From NCBI GenBank assembly GCA_017990865.1, contig JAGNNB010000005.1, forward strand, positions 1-21,643: a DNA stretch of 21,643 nucleotides. Direction: 5' to 3'. Both the position numbers and the translations under genes were made by a program. Each line of letters begins with the position of its first letter. Within the stretch, counting starts at the first letter, position 1. The notes under the pieces are model-generated. The model was not told the DNA's origin. It saw only the letters and a list, made by a program, of their open reading frames with translations, and did not search any database. This document shows positions 14,530 to 21,643 of the stretch, in pieces. Source of the DNA: Lysobacteraceae bacterium (lineage in GTDB: Bacteria > Pseudomonadota > Gammaproteobacteria > Xanthomonadales > Xanthomonadaceae).

Positions 14530-15306
14530 TCAATTGCACCACTGCTGTTCGCAGGGCTCGCCATCGCCGTTGCCGTCCATTTGCACGTTGGGGCAGTTGT
14601 TGAGGAAATACCGGGCCTCGGCGCAGGAGGTCATCTGCGAGCAGTGGGTGCGGCCGTCGCAGCGGAAGCCGGTGTCGGCCGGCTCGGAAAACGACGAAGC
14701 GGCGGGCATCGTTGCGGCGGGCGCGGCGGCGATGGGGGCCGGCGAAGACGGCGCAGTCGCGGGGGGCGTCACGGTGGATGCGGTCGCGTCCGGAACGGCC
14801 GCGTTCGGCACAGTCGCGTTCGGCGCGTAGGAAACGGGTGCGGGTTCGACCGACCACGGCAGATAGGTTTCGATCGCGTCGCGTTGCAGGATCGCACCGA
14901 CGGCGCCGACCGCCGCCAACAAGATCGCGAAGCCGCCGAGACGACCGAACGCGCCTTCGCGCGGCCGTGCGCGGCGTTCCGACCCGTGCCGATCCGTGCG
15001 AGGGCGTCGCGTATGTCGCGATGCGGTGTTCGCGGGGCGCGAGGCCGGCGTGGCTCGCGGTGCGTTGCGCATCGCGGCGAGCGCGGCGGCGGACGGCGGA
15101 TCGAGAAAACTCACCGCAACCGCGCGTTTCTTGCCGTCGTGGTCGGTTTCGATCGAGAACGCCAATCGCTCGCCGACCTGCGGGCGGCGCCCGGTCTCCG
15201 GAAACGACGAAATATGGACGAATACGTCCTGCTTGGTTTCGGAGGTGACGACGAAACCGAAACCGCGGTCGTCGTTCCAATTTCTGAGCGTGCCTTCCGT
15301 GCGCAT
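14530..15306 (-). CDS. Cold-shock domain / transmembrane / Excalibur calcium-binding fusion
   Basis: This 258-residue protein has three parts. Residues 1-70 are a cold-shock domain with RNP1 RGFGFV (14-19) and RNP2 DVFVHIS (27-33), predicted to bind single-stranded RNA or DNA in the cytoplasm. Residues 71-118 are basic and Arg-rich. One hydrophobic helix lies at about 120-141. Residues 155-210 are an Ala/Pro/Thr linker. Residues about 214-258 form an Excalibur-type domain with six cysteines and the DGNGDGEPCE calcium loop at 244-253. By the positive-inside rule the cold-shock half stays in the cytoplasm and the Excalibur half is periplasmic. The ATG lacks a clear Shine-Dalgarno. Such fusions occur in Xanthomonadaceae, but their role is not known to me. 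The upstream spacer (15307-15561) contains REP-like hairpins. Confidence 0.9.
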   Translation of the reverse strand: MRTEGTLRNWNDDRGFGFVVTSETKQDVFVHISSFPETGRRPQVGERLAFSIETDHDGKKRAVAVSFLDPPSAAALAAMRNAPRATPASRPANTASRHTRRPRTDRHGSERRARPREGAFGRLGGFAILLAAVGAVGAILQRDAIETYLPWSVEPAPVSYAPNATVPNAAVPDATASTVTPPATAPSSPAPIAAAPAATMPAASSFSEPADTGFRCDGRTHCSQMTSCAEARYFLNNCPNVQMDGNGDGEPCEQQWCN

Positions 15307-15351
15307 AACGATGGAGCCGTGAATGAAGAAGAAGCAATCTTAAACCCGAGA

Positions 15352-15458
15352 CGTAGAGCGGAGCGCAGCTTCGCTGAAGATATCAACGAACCCCACGTAG
15401 AGCGGAGCGTAGCGTAGCTCCGATAAAGACCCGCCGTAGAGCGGAGCGAAGCTCCGCT
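15352..15458. repeat. Three GTAGAGCGGAGC repeats with hairpins
   Basis: CGTAGAGCGGAGCG begins at 15352, 15396 and 15435, each followed by a more or less complete inverse. The third is a perfect 8-bp stem AGCGGAGC/GCTCCGCT (15440-15458) with a GAA loop. These are REP-like dispersed elements upstream of the cold-shock fusion gene. Confidence 0.85.
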
Positions 15459-15530
15459 GAACATGTCGAAAATCACACTCGCATAGAGTGCGCCTCGGAG
15501 TACCGAACCGACTCGCGCGACGGAGGGCAT

Positions 15531-15565
15531 GGTGCGCTCAAGCGCACCCTATGAGCGCACCCTAT
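15531..15565. repeat. GGTGCGCT hairpin plus a second half-copy overlapping the GNAT stop
   Basis: GGTGCGCTCAAGCGCACC (15531-15548) is a perfect 8-bp palindrome. Its right half AGCGCACCCTAT (15541-15552) is repeated exactly at 15554-15565, and the CTA in the second copy is the GNAT stop codon (TAG at 15562-15564 on the minus strand). With no T-run it is not a canonical terminator, although it may end or protect the operon mRNA. Confidence 0.85.
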
Positions 15566-16113
15566 AAATCCAACAGATAAAACGTATTGCAGCCGCCATG
15601 CCCGGTGGCGCCCATCGCCTGCGGGATGCGACGAAACCCGCTGCGTTCGTAGAGTTTCATCGCCGCGTCCATGCCGGTCAGCGTTTCGAGATAGCAGCGT
15701 CGGAACCCGGCCGCGCGCGCGGCGTCGAGGCAGCGCGCCATCAGCGCGGCGCCCGCGCCCAGGCCGCGCAATGCCGGCAGAAAATACATTTTGCGCAGCT
15801 CGCAGACATCTTCATCGCCGCCGACCAGCGGCGCAACGCCGCCGCCGCCTTCGACGAGGTGCGTACCATCGCCGAGCCGACGTTCGACCACGAAATACGC
15901 CGAGCGCGATTCGGCGTAGGCCTTCGACATCCAATCCACTTCGGGGTCGGTGATCGCGAACCCGCAGCCGATGGCGCCGAATTCCGGCATCACCGCGCGG
16001 ATGATCGCGGCGACGGCGGCATCGTCGCGTGCTTCGATCGGGCGGATTTCGATCGGGCCGATTTCAGTCGGGCTGATCTCGATCGGGCTGATCGCGAATG
16101 TCGGTTCAGTCAT
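15562..16113 (-). CDS. GNAT N-acetyltransferase
   Basis: The 183-residue protein has the GNAT fold. The acetyl-CoA loop RGLGAGAALM follows the RKMYFLPALR strand (residues about 107-125), and the LYERSGFRRI motif near the C-terminus is typical of single-domain GNATs. The acceptor substrate is unknown. Its usual start would be near IRPIEARDD. Here the N-terminus is stretched by four tandem five-residue units (residues 8-27). The ATG overlaps the TGA of the PAS-GGDEF-EAL gene by 8 nt (16106-16113), so translation is coupled, and it is the last gene of the five-gene operon. Its stop codon is supplied by a repeat element (see 15554-15565). Confidence 0.9.
   Translation of the reverse strand: MTEPTFAISPIEISPTEIGPIEIRPIEARDDAAVAAIIRAVMPEFGAIGCGFAITDPEVDWMSKAYAESRSAYFVVERRLGDGTHLVEGGGGVAPLVGGDEDVCELRKMYFLPALRGLGAGAALMARCLDAARAAGFRRCYLETLTGMDAAMKLYERSGFRRIPQAMGATGHGGCNTFYLLDL
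16033..16092 (-). repeat. Four tandem 15-nt repeats in the GNAT gene start
   Basis: Four 15-nt units, TTCGATCGGGCGGAT, TTCGATCGGGCCGAT, TTCAGTCGGGCTGAT and CTCGATCGGGCTGAT (plus-strand reading), follow one another without gaps. On the coding strand they give IRPIE, IGPIE, ISPTE and ISPIE. Being in frame, they lengthen the protein without disrupting it. Confidence 0.92.
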
Positions 16114-18739
16114 GCGGGGGATAGCGCTCGGCCAAAGGATGCAAACCGCCGGCTTCGAGCCGACGCGCGAAATCGTCGGGCTTCAAACCCGGTGCGAACA
16201 AAAAGCCTTGGCCGATCGGCACGCCCAAGCGCAGCAGGAACTGGCGCTGCGCTTCGGATTCCACGCCCTCGGCGACGAGGCCCAGATTCAAACTGCGCGC
16301 GATGCCGGCCACCGCTTGGCACACCGCCACGTCGGACGGATTGCCGGGCACGCCGGCCACGAACAACTGGCTGAGCTTCAAGCCGTGGATCGGCAACCGG
16401 CGCAGATAATTCAGCGCGCTGTAGCCTTCGCCGAAATCGTCGATGGTCAGCACCACGTCCATGCCGCGCAGGTCGGCGAAGGTGCGCAGCGTGTCCGGCG
16501 CGTCTTCGATCAGCACGCGTTCGGTGAATTCCAATTCCAGGGCCGCGCCGGGCAATTGGAATTCGTCGAGGATGCGGCGCACGGTTTCGGCGAGATCCTC
16601 GCCGATGAATTGGCGATAGGACACGTTCACCGCGACGCGCACGATGCCCAAGCCCGCATCGCGCCAGCGCGCGACCTGGCGACAGGCTTCGCGCAGCACC
16701 CAACTGCCGATGCGCACGATGTCGCCGGTGGTTTCGGCGTGGCTGATGAAACGGTCGGGCCGGAGTTCGCCGAGCGAATGGTTTTGCCAGCGAATCAAGG
16801 CTTCGGCGGCGACGATACGGCCGCGCAGCAGATCCACCTGCGGCTGGTACACCAAATGGAATTCGCCGTTGTCGGCGGCGCGCCGCAAATGCGTTTCCAT
16901 CCAGAGGCGATCCGCCTGCGTCTGCGCCAGCGCGGGCGTGAACGCCTGCCATGCGTTACGCGCGCGCCGCTTGCTGTCGTACATCGCGGCATCGGCGTTT
17001 TGGATCAAGGTCTGCGGGCGTTCGCCGTCGCCCGGCGCGATGGCGACGCCGATGCTGGCGGTGATGGCGAATTCTTCGCTGTCGAAGCGGAAACTTTCGC
17101 GCAGGGAATCGAGGATCGCGTTGGCGATGCGGCCCGGGCGCTCGGCGTCGTCGCCGGCGCTGCAGATCACCAGGAATTCGTCGCCGCCGAAACGCGCGAT
17201 CGCGCCTTCGTCGCCGACCGCGCGCGCGATGCGTTGTGCGGCGGCGGCGAGCAACTCGTCGCCCGCGGAATGACCCAGGACGTCGTTCACCACTTTGAAG
17301 CGGTCGAGATCGACGTACAGCACGGCGACCTTCGCCTGCGCTGGGTCCAGCAGGCGCTGTTCCAACTCCACCAGAATCGCGTCGCGATTGAGCAGGCCGG
17401 TGAGCGGGTCGGTGCGCGCCTGCACGCGCAGCGTTTCTTCGGCGTGTTTGCGTTCGGTGATGTCCTGCAGCGTACCGACGATGCGCGAGGTGCCCGGGTC
17501 GGCGGTGTCGGCTTCGCCGATCACACGGATCCAGCAGGCGAGACGATCGCTGCGCACGTACTGCAGCTCCAGGTCGAAACCGCCGCCGGTTTCGATCAGG
17601 CGTTCGAATGCGGTGCGCAGTATCGTTTGATCGGGGCCGTACACGCCCGCCAACAAATCTTCGATGGTTTGCGGCGAGGGCGAGCGACCTAGAATGCGCT
17701 GCGCTTCATGGGTGAGATACAGCCGGCTGCGGCCGCGATCCCATTCCCAACCGCCGATGCGGGCCAGGCCCTGCGCGCGGTCGAACAACACGTTGTCGCG
17801 TTTGAGCGCGGTCACGTCGCTGAACATCGCGAACACGAACTGCGGTTGGGTGCCGTCGGCCTGGAATACCGGCACGCTGGTGAGCGAAATCCACGACATC
17901 CGCCGGCTCGGCAGGTGGTACAGACCGATCACGGTGTTGCTGATGACCTGCGCGCTTTCCAGCGCGCGCGTGGTCGGCCATTCGTGGAACGACAGCGGCC
18001 GGCCGTGATCGTCGACGATCTTCCAATCCTCCGGTCGCAACAGTTCGTGGATGCTTTGCCCGACTTCGCCGCCGACCGTGCGGTGAGCGGCGGGGTTGGC
18101 GGTGATCACGTGCATGTCGCGATCGAACAGGATCACGCCGACGTCGATGGATTCCAACAGCAGACGGTAGCGGGTCTCGGCCTGCCAACGTGTGCTGAGG
18201 TCGCGGGCGACCGCGACGATGCGCTTCTTGCCTTTGTATTCGAAGCCCGCCGAATGCACTTCCACCGGGAAGCGGCTGCCGTCGGCGCGCATGTTGGCGA
18301 CTTCGACCACGTAGGTCTCGCCGCGGCTGAGCGCTTCCCACACCGGCACCATGTGGTCCTGCGGCAAGTCGGGGTTCAGCACTTCGATCGGCTGGCCGAC
18401 GACTTCCTCGCGCGTTCGGCGGTAGGCCTTCATGCCGGCCTTGTTCAGATCCAGCACGGTGCCGTCCCAATCGATGATGCTGACCGGATCGGGCACGGCG
18501 TCGAACAGCGCGGTGTAGCGCAGGCGTTCGGATTCGGTTTCGGTCGCAGCGGTACGCAAGGCCGCTTCGGCTTGGGCGAGCAGGGCGCGGGTCTCGGCCG
18601 TCAGCGCGGGGTCGAGTTGCGCGCGCTCGAGCGCGGCGAGGGTGTCCGTCGTGCCCGGCGAGTCCGTCGAGCCGGTCGCGGCCTGAGCGGAGTCGGACGG
18701 GGCGGTGTCCGACGGAACTGCCGCGTGAGGTGGGGTCAT
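16106..18739 (-). CDS. PAS-PAS-PAS-GGDEF-EAL cyclic di-GMP protein
   Basis: This 877-residue, probably cytoplasmic protein can in principle make or degrade c-di-GMP. After an Ala/Ser/Thr-rich start with a coiled coil (40-75), PAS domains are seen at about 75-185, 190-315 and 320-435. The GGDEF domain (440-600) has an intact GGDEF at 518-522 but no RxxD inhibitory site. The EAL domain (605-870) keeps Glu646 (EAL), Asn705, Glu737, Asp767-Asp768, Lys788, Glu824 and Gln844, but the KxD motif reads KLS (Ser790 for Asp) and loop 6 reads DFGEGYS instead of DFGTGYS. The EAL side may therefore be weakened or regulatory. Its ATG overlaps the HMG-CoA lyase TGA by 4 nt and its end overlaps the GNAT start by 8 nt. 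No membrane segment is visible. Confidence 0.93.
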   Translation of the reverse strand: MTPPHAAVPSDTAPSDSAQAATGSTDSPGTTDTLAALERAQLDPALTAETRALLAQAEAALRTAATETESERLRYTALFDAVPDPVSIIDWDGTVLDLNKAGMKAYRRTREEVVGQPIEVLNPDLPQDHMVPVWEALSRGETYVVEVANMRADGSRFPVEVHSAGFEYKGKKRIVAVARDLSTRWQAETRYRLLLESIDVGVILFDRDMHVITANPAAHRTVGGEVGQSIHELLRPEDWKIVDDHGRPLSFHEWPTTRALESAQVISNTVIGLYHLPSRRMSWISLTSVPVFQADGTQPQFVFAMFSDVTALKRDNVLFDRAQGLARIGGWEWDRGRSRLYLTHEAQRILGRSPSPQTIEDLLAGVYGPDQTILRTAFERLIETGGGFDLELQYVRSDRLACWIRVIGEADTADPGTSRIVGTLQDITERKHAEETLRVQARTDPLTGLLNRDAILVELEQRLLDPAQAKVAVLYVDLDRFKVVNDVLGHSAGDELLAAAAQRIARAVGDEGAIARFGGDEFLVICSAGDDAERPGRIANAILDSLRESFRFDSEEFAITASIGVAIAPGDGERPQTLIQNADAAMYDSKRRARNAWQAFTPALAQTQADRLWMETHLRRAADNGEFHLVYQPQVDLLRGRIVAAEALIRWQNHSLGELRPDRFISHAETTGDIVRIGSWVLREACRQVARWRDAGLGIVRVAVNVSYRQFIGEDLAETVRRILDEFQLPGAALELEFTERVLIEDAPDTLRTFADLRGMDVVLTIDDFGEGYSALNYLRRLPIHGLKLSQLFVAGVPGNPSDVAVCQAVAGIARSLNLGLVAEGVESEAQRQFLLRLGVPIGQGFLFAPGLKPDDFARRLEAGGLHPLAERYPPHD

Positions 18740-19662
18740 GCGCGGCCGCCGTCCTGGGGGGATTGATCGTCTTGAGCGAACATGGCCCGGCTCACCTTAC
18801 TGCCGCTTTCGCGGCCGAGCAACTGCGCCAGCCAACGACCGACAGCCGCCAAAGCGGCCAAATCCACACCGGTCCACAGCCCCAGGCCATGCAGCATGTA
18901 GACCACGTCCTCGGTGGCGACGTTGCCGGTGGCGCCTTTGGCGTAGGGGCAGCCGCCCGCGCCGGACACCGCCGCATCCACCACGCGCACGCCTTCCTCC
19001 AGGCAGGCATGCACGTTCGCCAGCGCTTGGCCGTAGGTGTCGTGGAAATGCACCGCCAGCGCCGACATCGGCACCTCGGCCGCCACCGCGCGCAGCATCG
19101 CCGCGGCCTTGCCCGGCGTACCGACGCCGATGGTGTCGCCGAGCGAAATCTCGTAGCAGCCCATCGCGTGCAGCGCCTTGGACACGCGCACCACGTCGGT
19201 CAGCGGCACTTCGCCCTGATACGGGCAACCGAGCACGGTGGAGACATAGCCGCGCACGGCGACGCCGTCGGCCCGCGCGCGTTCGAGTACCGGTACGAAG
19301 CGAGAGAGCGATTCTTCGATCGAGGCGTTGATGTTCTTGCGGTTGAACGCTTCCGAGGCGGCGGTGAACACCGCGATCTCGTCCACGCCGACGGCGCGCG
19401 CGCGTTCGTAACCCTGCTCGTTCGGCACCAGCACCGGATAGCGCACGCCCGGACATTTCGCGATGCCGACGTAGACCTCGGCCGCATCGGCCAATTGCGG
19501 CACCCATTTCGGGCTGACGAAGCTGGTGGCTTCGACGCTGCGCAGCCCGGTGGCGGACAAGCGATCGATCAATTCGATTTTCGCGGACGCCGCAATCAGC
19601 GTCTTTTCGTTCTGCAGTCCGTCGCGCGGGCCGACTTCGACGATGCGAACGTCGTCGGTCAC
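18736..19662 (-). CDS. liuE: Hydroxymethylglutaryl-CoA lyase (leucine degradation)
   Basis: The 308-residue TIM-barrel enzyme splits HMG-CoA into acetoacetate and acetyl-CoA, the last step of leucine catabolism. Visible signatures are GPRDGLQNE (Arg13, Asp14), the metal ligands His205 and His207 in VHFHDTYGQ, and GAGGCPYAKGATGN with active-site Cys238. The start is GTG at 19662, overlapping the upstream lipoprotein stop by 4 nt (GTGA); the frame is open much further upstream but without family sequence. The carboxylase that feeds its pathway is two genes upstream. The name liuE follows Pseudomonas usage; hmgL or mvaB are synonyms. Confidence 0.96.
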   Translation of the reverse strand: MTDDVRIVEVGPRDGLQNEKTLIAASAKIELIDRLSATGLRSVEATSFVSPKWVPQLADAAEVYVGIAKCPGVRYPVLVPNEQGYERARAVGVDEIAVFTAASEAFNRKNINASIEESLSRFVPVLERARADGVAVRGYVSTVLGCPYQGEVPLTDVVRVSKALHAMGCYEISLGDTIGVGTPGKAAAMLRAVAAEVPMSALAVHFHDTYGQALANVHACLEEGVRVVDAAVSGAGGCPYAKGATGNVATEDVVYMLHGLGLWTGVDLAALAAVGRWLAQLLGRESGSKVSRAMFAQDDQSPQDGGRA

Positions 19663-20285
19663 GGCGACGCGCCTTCCGCGACGCGCAGCAACACCAGCGC
19701 CTTGTCCGGCGCCATGTCCGAATACAGGATGTCGCCGTGTTCGCGCAGCAGCGCCGCGAGACGCTTGCGCTTCCCGCTGAGGTAAATGCTGCTGGGCACC
19801 ATGCTCGCGATCGGCTTGCCGGTTTTCGGGTCGCGCATGGCGTCGCTGTGTACGCCGACGCCGCGAATGTCCAAGGTTTCCGCGACGCGAGCATCGGCCG
19901 CCCAGAGTTGCAGGCGGTCGCCGTCGAGGCGATAGCGCAGCAATTGCACGCGCGTGCCGGGCCAGGTTTCGACGGTGTTGCCGTCGCGGTCGGAGATCGT
20001 CGCCGGCTTGCCTTCTTCCACCACCACGTAGCGGGCGCCGTCGTATTCCGTCGTGCGCAAACGATAGGTTTCGGTGGCGCCGTTTTCGTCGGTGCCGGTC
20101 AACATGCATTGGTCGTCGAGCATCGCCGTCGTCTTGCGTTCGCCCGCGGCGCTTTCGCCGCGCCATGCGCCCGCGAGCGCGGGGTCGCAGCCGAGTTTTT
20201 CGGTCGGCGCGAATTCGAAGGTGACGCAACCGGCCAACAGCCACGCGGCTGCGAGCAGCAACACGCACCTCGTCGCGCGCTTCAT
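19659..20285 (-). CDS. Predicted outer-membrane/periplasmic lipoprotein in the leucine operon
   Basis: The 208-residue product has a lipoprotein signal peptide: MKRATRCVLLLAAAWLLAGC, with the lipobox LAGC and the acylated Cys20. The mature part contains an ordinary mix with strands such as CDPALAGAWRGE, YRLRTTEYDGARYVVVEE and LLRYRLDGDRLQLW, reminiscent of small beta-rich lipocalin-like or META-like lipoproteins. I cannot assign a family. Residue +2 after the cysteine is Thr, not Asp, which fits outer-membrane sorting. It overlaps its neighbours by 4 nt on each side (ATGA with the carboxylase stop, GTGA with HMG-CoA lyase), so it is a firmly embedded operon gene lying between two core leucine-degradation genes. 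Its job there is not apparent. Confidence 0.87.
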   Translation of the reverse strand: MKRATRCVLLLAAAWLLAGCVTFEFAPTEKLGCDPALAGAWRGESAAGERKTTAMLDDQCMLTGTDENGATETYRLRTTEYDGARYVVVEEGKPATISDRDGNTVETWPGTRVQLLRYRLDGDRLQLWAADARVAETLDIRGVGVHSDAMRDPKTGKPIASMVPSSIYLSGKRKRLAALLREHGDILYSDMAPDKALVLLRVAEGASP

Positions 20286-21643
20286 GCCGCGTCTCCCATC
20301 ACCACCAGCGCCGCGTCCGCTTCGACGAAATCGCCCACGCCGACGCGAATCTCGGCGATCACGCCCGCACGCGGCGCTTTCAGCGTCAGCTCCATTTTCA
20401 TCGCTTCCATCACCAACACCTCTTGTTGCGCTTCGACCGTGTCGCCGACGTTCGTTTTGATCAGCACGATGCGACCGGGCATCGGCGCCAGGACGCGATC
20501 GCCGGCGCTCGCGCCCGCTTCGTCGGCGGGGCGGTAGGCCGGTTCGCGCACGAACCGCCAACGCCGCTCGCCGTCGTGAAGAGCGACGCGCGGCAGCGCG
20601 CCCGCATCGTCGATGTCCACGCGCAGTCGCCGACTCTCGCCGTTCAAACGCAGAGACAGCGCGCCATCGGCCTCCAGACGCGCGCCGAGCGCTTCGATCG
20701 TCTCGCCGTCGTCGTCGATGCGGTAATCGCCGCCGCTGCCGTGCGCGAGCAGCGTGCGTTTTTCGCTGCCGTCGTCCAATACCAAACGCCGATGACCGGC
20801 GTGTCCCAGACGCCAACCGTCGGCCCGCGCCCAGGGCGAGCCGGGGTCGTCGCTCGCCGCGGCGGCCTCGCGGGTACGCGCTTCCTCATGCAGCAAGGTC
20901 GCGACCGCAGCGGCGGCGCGCGCGATGCGCGCCTGCGCGGGGGCCGCGGGTTTGGGCATGAACGCATCGAGATCGCGATCCAGCGTGCCGGTGTCGATCG
21001 TGGCGTCGACGATCTCGCGATGGCGCACCAGGCGTTCGAGAAAGGCGATATTCGATTTCGGCCCTTCGATCGCGCATTGCGCCAGCGCATCGCGCAGCCG
21101 CGCCAGCGCGCGCGGGCGGTTGTCGTCCCAGACGATCAATTTGGCGATCATCGGGTCGTAAAAGATGGTGACGGTATCGCCTTCGATCACACCGCCGTCG
21201 ATGCGCGTATGCGCGTCGGGCGCGGGCAGACGCAAGCGCGCGAGTTTGCCCGAGCCCGGCAAGAAACCGGCTTCCGGGTCTTCGGCGTACAGACGCACTT
21301 CGATGGCGTGGCCGCGCTGCGCGATCTCATGCTGCGCTTTCGGCAGCGGTTCGCCGGCCGCCACGCGTAACTGCCATTCGACCAGATCGAGCCCAGTCAC
21401 GTACTCGGTCACGGGATGCTCTACCTGCAGCCGCGTGTTGATCTCCATGAAATAAAACCGTCCATCCTGGCCGACGATGAATTCCACCGTGCCCGCATTC
21501 TGGTAATCGATCGCGCGCCCCGCCATCACCGCCGCCGCGCCCATCGCCTCGCGCAGTTCCGGCGTGAGAAACGGCGAGGGCGATTCCTCCAGCACTTTCT
21601 GATAACGCCGCTGCGCGGAGCACTCGCGTTCGTTGAGATGGAT
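20282..21643 (-). CDS. liuD: 3-methylcrotonyl-CoA carboxylase biotin-containing subunit (N-terminus off window)
   Basis: The visible 453 residues are the C-terminal two-thirds of an acyl-CoA carboxylase alpha subunit. The first residues (IHLNERECSAQRRYQKVLEE) continue the biotin-carboxylase ATP-grasp domain, followed by the catalytic MEINTRLQVEHPVTE and the biotin carboxylase C-terminal part (about 1-180). A BT-type linker and the biotinyl domain follow, with EAMKMEL carrying the biotinylated Lys near position 416 of the visible part and the GDFVEADAAL end. The substrate 3-methylcrotonyl-CoA is inferred from HMG-CoA lyase downstream; a geranyl-CoA or propionyl-CoA carboxylase would look similar. 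The start lies beyond the right edge. The stop overlaps the lipoprotein ATG by 4 nt. Confidence 0.92.
   Translation of the reverse strand: MHLNERECSAQRRYQKVLEESPSPFLTPELREAMGAAAVMAGRAIDYQNAGTVEFIVGQDGRFYFMEINTRLQVEHPVTEYVTGLDLVEWQLRVAAGEPLPKAQHEIAQRGHAIEVRLYAEDPEAGFLPGSGKLARLRLPAPDAHTRIDGGVIEGDTVTIFYDPMIAKLIVWDDNRPRALARLRDALAQCAIEGPKSNIAFLERLVRHREIVDATIDTGTLDRDLDAFMPKPAAPAQARIARAAAAVATLLHEEARTREAAAASDDPGSPWARADGWRLGHAGHRRLVLDDGSEKRTLLAHGSGGDYRIDDDGETIEALGARLEADGALSLRLNGESRRLRVDIDDAGALPRVALHDGERRWRFVREPAYRPADEAGASAGDRVLAPMPGRIVLIKTNVGDTVEAQQEVLVMEAMKMELTLKAPRAGVIAEIRVGVGDFVEADAALVVMGDAA

Noticed and set aside
15950..18766. Two long plus-strand frames opposite the PAS-GGDEF-EAL gene
   Set aside because: Their composition (Gln/His/Arg/Ala) is typical of reverse-strand shadows, and the minus strand codes for recognised domains throughout.

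Overview
The window is high-G+C chromosomal DNA with the gene content and repeat style of a Xanthomonadaceae/Lysobacteraceae gammaproteobacterium, Lysobacter-like. This is an inference from protein families and from GTAGGAG-type REP elements, not from a marker gene. No rRNA, tRNA, CRISPR array, complete transposon or prophage is visible. Most of it reads as core or shell chromosome, interrupted by four intergenic patches rich in repeats or unusual in composition.

Layout: (1) 1-276, the tail of an unrecognised gene, then a strong bidirectional terminator. (2) 399-2237 (-), a membrane 7TMR-DISM diguanylate cyclase, divergent from (3) 2471-5070 (+), a secreted metallophosphoesterase followed after 2 nt by a YdeI/OmdA protein with a histone-H1-like Lys/Ala/Thr tail. 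(4) 5134-9258 (-), a methionine-salvage cluster read mtnB, mtnD, mtnC, followed by a membrane-anchored legumain-like (C13) peptidase. The cluster is split twice: mtnB/mtnD by a mosaic of nested inverted repeats, and mtnD/mtnC by an AT-richer islet with an orphan small gene. (5) 9399-9746 (+), a Tat-exported HiPIP, convergent on (6) an APC amino-acid permease (-). (7) 11511-12083 (+), a Nudix hydrolase, then a 137-bp direct-repeat block. (8) 12427-13426 (-), efpL (EF-P-like) coupled to a small Cys-containing exported protein; a 33-nt inverted repeat lies upstream of efpL. (9) 13547-14317 (-), an SDR of the 3-hydroxyacyl-CoA dehydrogenase type II kind. (10) 14530-15306 (-), a cold-shock/transmembrane/Excalibur fusion, with REP-like hairpins upstream. 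(11) 15562-21643 (-), five genes joined by overlaps of 4 or 8 nt: a 3-methylcrotonyl-CoA carboxylase biotin subunit (running off the right edge), a lipoprotein, HMG-CoA lyase, a PAS-GGDEF-EAL protein and a GNAT acetyltransferase.

Functional themes: the leucine-degradation genes (liuD and liuE type) end in acetoacetate and acetyl-CoA, and the SDR fits isoleucine or fatty-acid oxidation. The mtn genes recycle methylthioadenosine carbon and sulfur to methionine. Two c-di-GMP proteins are present, one of them fused by overlap into the leucine operon. The features most worth following are that catabolic/signalling operon, the cold-shock/Excalibur transmembrane fusion, the mtnC-linked C13 peptidase, the H1-like tail on YdeI, and the repeat-built junctions.
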